From Leishmania mexicana MHOM/GT/2001/U1103 (taxonomy: Eukaryota; Euglenozoa; Kinetoplastea; Trypanosomatida; Trypanosomatidae): a stretch of DNA of 64,000 nucleotides. Positions 60,955 through 64,000 of this stretch are shown in pieces. How positions within the stretch are numbered: position 1 is the first letter of the stretch; each line of letters begins with the position of its first letter. Made by a program: the position numbers and the translations under genes. Under the pieces are notes generated by a model, which had not been told where the DNA came from, did no database searches, and saw nothing but the letters and a program-made list of their open reading frames with translations. The stretch is from NCBI RefSeq assembly GCF_000234665.1, contig NC_018334.1:1302001-1366000 (forward strand). Reading direction: 5' to 3'.

Positions 60955-62545
60955 GACTGGTGGCACTCCTCCTGACGCAGTGAGAGAGAGGGAGGCCGGA
61001 TATGTATGTGTGGCGGAGAACAGCTTCGATACCCGCGTAACCGTGTCGGTGCGGCTGTACCTGCGGTGTCTTCTATGGTAAGGGAGGATCGTCGGTGAGT
61101 ACGCGAAGGCGGGAAGTGCCTCCTCGCCTCTCTCTCGCTCTGCTGCCTTGTCCTTTGTATGGCACTTCTGTTTCCTGATGCGCGCGTTGGAGGTCTTCGC
61201 TGCAGACGACCGGCTACCCGCCTCTTGCAGTCGTGAAAGCGAGGGAGCGGAATGGGTCGGTGATGCAGCCAGGGCAAGACAGAGCGTCCGACGCTGCTGC
61301 GGCGGCTGATGTGCGTCACCGATGGAGGGCAAGAGAGGAGGGGTGGGCTCGACAAATAAAAAGCGTCTGGAGCGGCCCGCGAGAACGCACCAACGGCCCT
61401 CGCACAGGGAGACACTCACTGAGTGGCACCCGGCAGGAGAGAAGGGGGAGGGAGAGCAGCACGCAGAGAAGTCACGTTGACCGTATTGATTACGCACCGT
61501 TACATGCAAACAAAGAAGGAAACAAACAGTCAAAGTTCGTCGCAGAAACACTGTATGCGCACCGAGAGAGATCGGCGTGAGTGCGTTGCCCTCCTGGGCC
61601 TACGCGGCTGTGCTCTCCACCGACGGATGGCGAGAAGAAAGCTCAAGAGGCCCCTCAAAGCGATGTCTCCTCTACTCCGTGGCACACATGCACGCGCACG
61701 CACCCGGCCTTCCTGTGGGTATGGGGTGGGGTGCGGAAGTACGAGTTCGAAGAGTGGGGGGAGGCCGAGCGGGGCAGCTGTTAGTGACAGCGAAACAGGA
61801 GAGTGCGGAGGAAGGATGGCGCGATGGAGGGCGAGAGGCGAGAGCAAGGCAGCGATGACACACAGTGGGAGAAGGGGGGAGAAAGTGGTGGGCGACGAGT
61901 CGACCCACGGGCAAAGTAGGGGTGTCAGCGGGTGCTCGTAAAAAAGACCTGACGCGCATGCGTCCTGGACCCTGCGAAGGGGTCCCACCGCTACTGAAAA
62001 GCGTGCCGTTCCTCTGTCATGCTTGCAAGTCGAGTTCGTGAAGTCTAATCTTCAAAGGTGTCAGTTGTGTACACGTGCAGAGGAAGAGAGAGAAAAGGAA
62101 AACGTAGTCTAACGCGGTGGTGGAGCGCAGACAGTGAAGAGACGCGCGTACACGCACACCCACACGCACGAACACCAAAAGACAAAGAGGAGTGTACAGG
62201 CGGACGAGAGCAGAGGAGGCGAACGGAGGAGCCGAAACGCGTGCAGCTCTCAGAGCGCCAACGAAGTCACAGAACAAAACCTGCATGTGCGTGTGTGTGC
62301 AGCAGCCAACAACGTGAGGGAGGAGGAGGTGGCAGTGGCGGCGGTAGAAGGAGGTGTCCAAACATATGGTGGAGCACCGTCTGCAGCATTCGCATTGGAA
62401 GGAGACAAGTGGACTGAGCAGCTGAGCTGACGAAGGCGAACGAAACGCGACCCGGAACGCCTTCCTTGCGGCACAGAAACCGACACGTCGTCATGATGGC
62501 ATTGACACGGTGTGCATTGCGCCGTCTCCCCACACCTCTGCCGAT
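60955..62545. other. Intergenic region upstream of PP4R3
   Basis: About 1.6 kb. The proximal part is the PP4R3 5' UTR, and the distal part the 3' UTR of the coiled-coil gene. Open frames on both strands are low-complexity. No gene is seen. Confidence 0.65.
60972..60995 (-). promoter_or_regulatory. Candidate trans-splice acceptor of PP4R3
   Basis: On the minus strand a CT-rich tract (about 60995-60981) is followed by CTGCGTCAG, with the AG at 60973-60972. It would leave a very short 5' UTR of 17 bases, so a site further upstream is also possible. Inferred from sequence only. Confidence 0.3.
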
Positions 62546-64000
62546 CTAGCGAGCGCTCTGCGAGGCCGCTGAATGGCCGAGCTGGGCACCACGCAAGAGG
62601 AGATCGTCAACTTCGGCGGCCAGCGCGGTTGCCCGCTCCAACCGCGTGACATTCCGTGACCGCTGGTCGCTCAACATCTGTGAGTAGCGGAGGAAGGACT
62701 GTGATAGCTCCAGCGACTCGACCGAGAGACTCCGGCACCGTGTGGGGGTTGTGTCATGTGAGACTACTGACACAGTACCTTGGGTTCCGCGGGACGTCTT
62801 CGCTGCCGAGGGGCTGGAGACTGCGCGTCGAGGGGTGCTCTCTGCGGTGGCGCCACACGCAGCGATGCTGGCACCACCCTCTCCCGACGAGACACCCTGG
62901 TTGCTGCGGCGGGGAGATGGTGAGACCGTGAGTGCCTGCGACGAGTTGTCCGCCTTATCCTGGGGGCTGGTGATCCTGCCGCTTTCCTGCACGTTTGTCG
63001 ACCCTTGAAAGGAGTCGTCGCACGCAGGCGCTGCGGGGTCAGTACCTGAGGCTTCTAGGAGAAACGCCACACGCTCCCGCAGCTGTATCACCTCCGTTTC
63101 CCACTGCTCCCGCTCCCGCTCCATCAGGCCAGCAACACACGCGGCTAGCCACGCCGCCTTGTCCGCCGCGCAGCGCGCATACAGTTCTGCGGCGCCGACG
63201 AGATGCATCTCCCAACTCGCCAAAGTCGCCACACAGGCCACCTCTGCCACAGCACCCGCGTCACCTGTCAGTCGATGCTGAAGGCGCGCCACCGCTGCCC
63301 GCTCCAGCTGCACTTGCCGCACGCAGTCCTCCTCCACGGACCGCAGACGGCCCTCCAGCAATGCCTTTTCAGTGGCCATCCGTGCCACGTTCCGCTCGAA
63401 GCGGCGCAGCTTCTCCGTGTACTCGAGCCTCAGCAGTTCCGTTTGACGTTCCACAGCCTGCTGGACAGATGACTGGGTGGCGCGGCGGCATTGCTGGAGC
63501 TCGTCCTCTAGCAGCCGCTGGTGGCCCGTCAGCTCGTCAATTTCGGACATGCAGCTCTGCCGTATGAGCTGTGTGTCACGCGAGTACTTTTCGGCCCAGT
63601 TCGCCGCCTCTGACTTCAGCTGCTGCTCCAACTCCCCGTAGCGGGTCTCGGCTCTGGACTGCTCCCTCGCAGCCGCGGCGAGAGAGTCGGACAAGGCGCG
63701 CACCTTCGCCTCGTAGCGCTCTACGTCGATGCGGTGGCGCGCCTGCAGCGCATCCTCCACCGCAGCGCATGCTGTTCGCAGTTGCTGCGACATCTCCACC
63801 TGCGTGCCGCGCCGCTGCGTGTCGTACTCGCGCATCGCCGTCATGAGCGTGCGGGTGGTCGACTCCGAGGCGGCGTAGAGAACAAGGAGCTGTTCCTTCG
63901 ACACCGCCAACTGGCTAAAGTCCTCGGCATCCTGAGCTGCCCACACCTCCGCCTCAGCGGATGCCTTGGCGAGAGAGGCGGCACGATGGGCCACTCCAAC
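62546..64000 (-). CDS. Coiled-coil protein, 5' end beyond the window (partial)
   Basis: About 484 residues are visible. The reading frame is open to the window edge, and the first codon that could be read as a start near 63994 is GTG (Val), so the true ATG must lie outside. Residues 20-330 of the visible part are almost continuous heptad-type coiled coil (ETRYGELEQQLKSEAANWAEK, then RLEYTEKLRRFERNVARMATEKALLEGRL). The following 100 residues are Ser/Thr/Gly-rich and disordered. A short helix ends the protein (RLERATALAAEVDDLLLRGAQL). No motor, kinase or zinc-finger motif is seen. Such proteins are often cytoskeletal or basal-body components in trypanosomatids, but nothing here proves it. Confidence 0.8.
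   Translation of the reverse strand, partial: VGVAHRAASLAKASAEAEVWAAQDAEDFSQLAVSKEQLLVLYAASESTTRTLMTAMREYDTQRRGTQVEMSQQLRTACAAVEDALQARHRIDVERYEAKVRALSDSLAAAAREQSRAETRYGELEQQLKSEAANWAEKYSRDTQLIRQSCMSEIDELTGHQRLLEDELQQCRRATQSSVQQAVERQTELLRLEYTEKLRRFERNVARMATEKALLEGRLRSVEEDCVRQVQLERAAVARLQHRLTGDAGAVAEVACVATLASWEMHLVGAAELYARCAADKAAWLAACVAGLMEREREQWETEVIQLRERVAFLLEASGTDPAAPACDDSFQGSTNVQESGRITSPQDKADNSSQALTVSPSPRRSNQGVSSGEGGASIAACGATAESTPRRAVSSPSAAKTSRGTQGTVSVVSHDTTPTRCRSLSVESLELSQSFLRYSQMLSDQRSRNVTRLERATALAAEVDDLLLRGAQLGHSAASQSAR

Noticed and set aside
60955..61551. 199-residue N-terminal extension of PP4R3
   Set aside because: Cys/Ser/Arg-rich, without family similarity. The EVH1-like domain starts soon after the chosen Met.

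Overview
This window is chromosomal DNA of a trypanosomatid, almost certainly Leishmania. The coding regions are GC-rich and intron-less. All 20 genes I can support lie on the minus strand, with UTRs rich in polypyrimidine tracts and CA/TG microsatellites on the transcribed strand, as expected for one polycistronic unit transcribed from right to left and matured by spliced-leader trans-splicing. The run squalene synthase, NADH-pyrophosphatase-like Nudix, NEK kinase, acetyl-CoA carboxylase fits my recollection of part of Leishmania chromosome 31, but I could not check this and do not name a species.

From right to left (transcription order) the genes are: a coiled-coil protein cut by the window edge; PP4 regulatory subunit 3; a 2180-residue multidomain acetyl-CoA carboxylase; a NEK kinase with a C-terminal PH domain; a NudC-type Nudix hydrolase; squalene synthase; an uncharacterised protein; an INPP1/IMPase-family phosphatase; a possible HAPSTR1-like protein; an 83-residue RIIa/DPY30-like protein; an FG nucleoporin of the Nup54/57 type; VPS11; an aldo/keto reductase; an uncharacterised 149-residue protein; a Tousled-like kinase; mitochondrial ribosomal protein bL12m; a multi-pass membrane protein; a basic, probably mitochondrial HMG-like protein; Maf1; a KH plus Smr protein with a CaaX-like end; a Ser/Asp-rich uncharacterised protein; and an ARF1-type GTPase. 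They are mostly housekeeping genes of unrelated function, as is normal for trypanosomatid units, so neighbours say little about function.

The gaps are long (up to about 4 kb) and hold no convincing extra genes. Three of them carry copies of one SIDER2-like retroposon-derived repeat. Two copies form an essentially identical inverted pair of about 573 bp around a 6.7 kb loop with three genes. The third is about 98% identical by eye and lies in direct orientation to one of them about 31 kb away. Each copy contains a perfect GGGT-type G-quadruplex motif. A fourth, divergent SIDER-like stretch lies near 3.6-4.3 kb. This repeat architecture is the most interesting structure in the window. I did not find a wholly new defence or mobile system.
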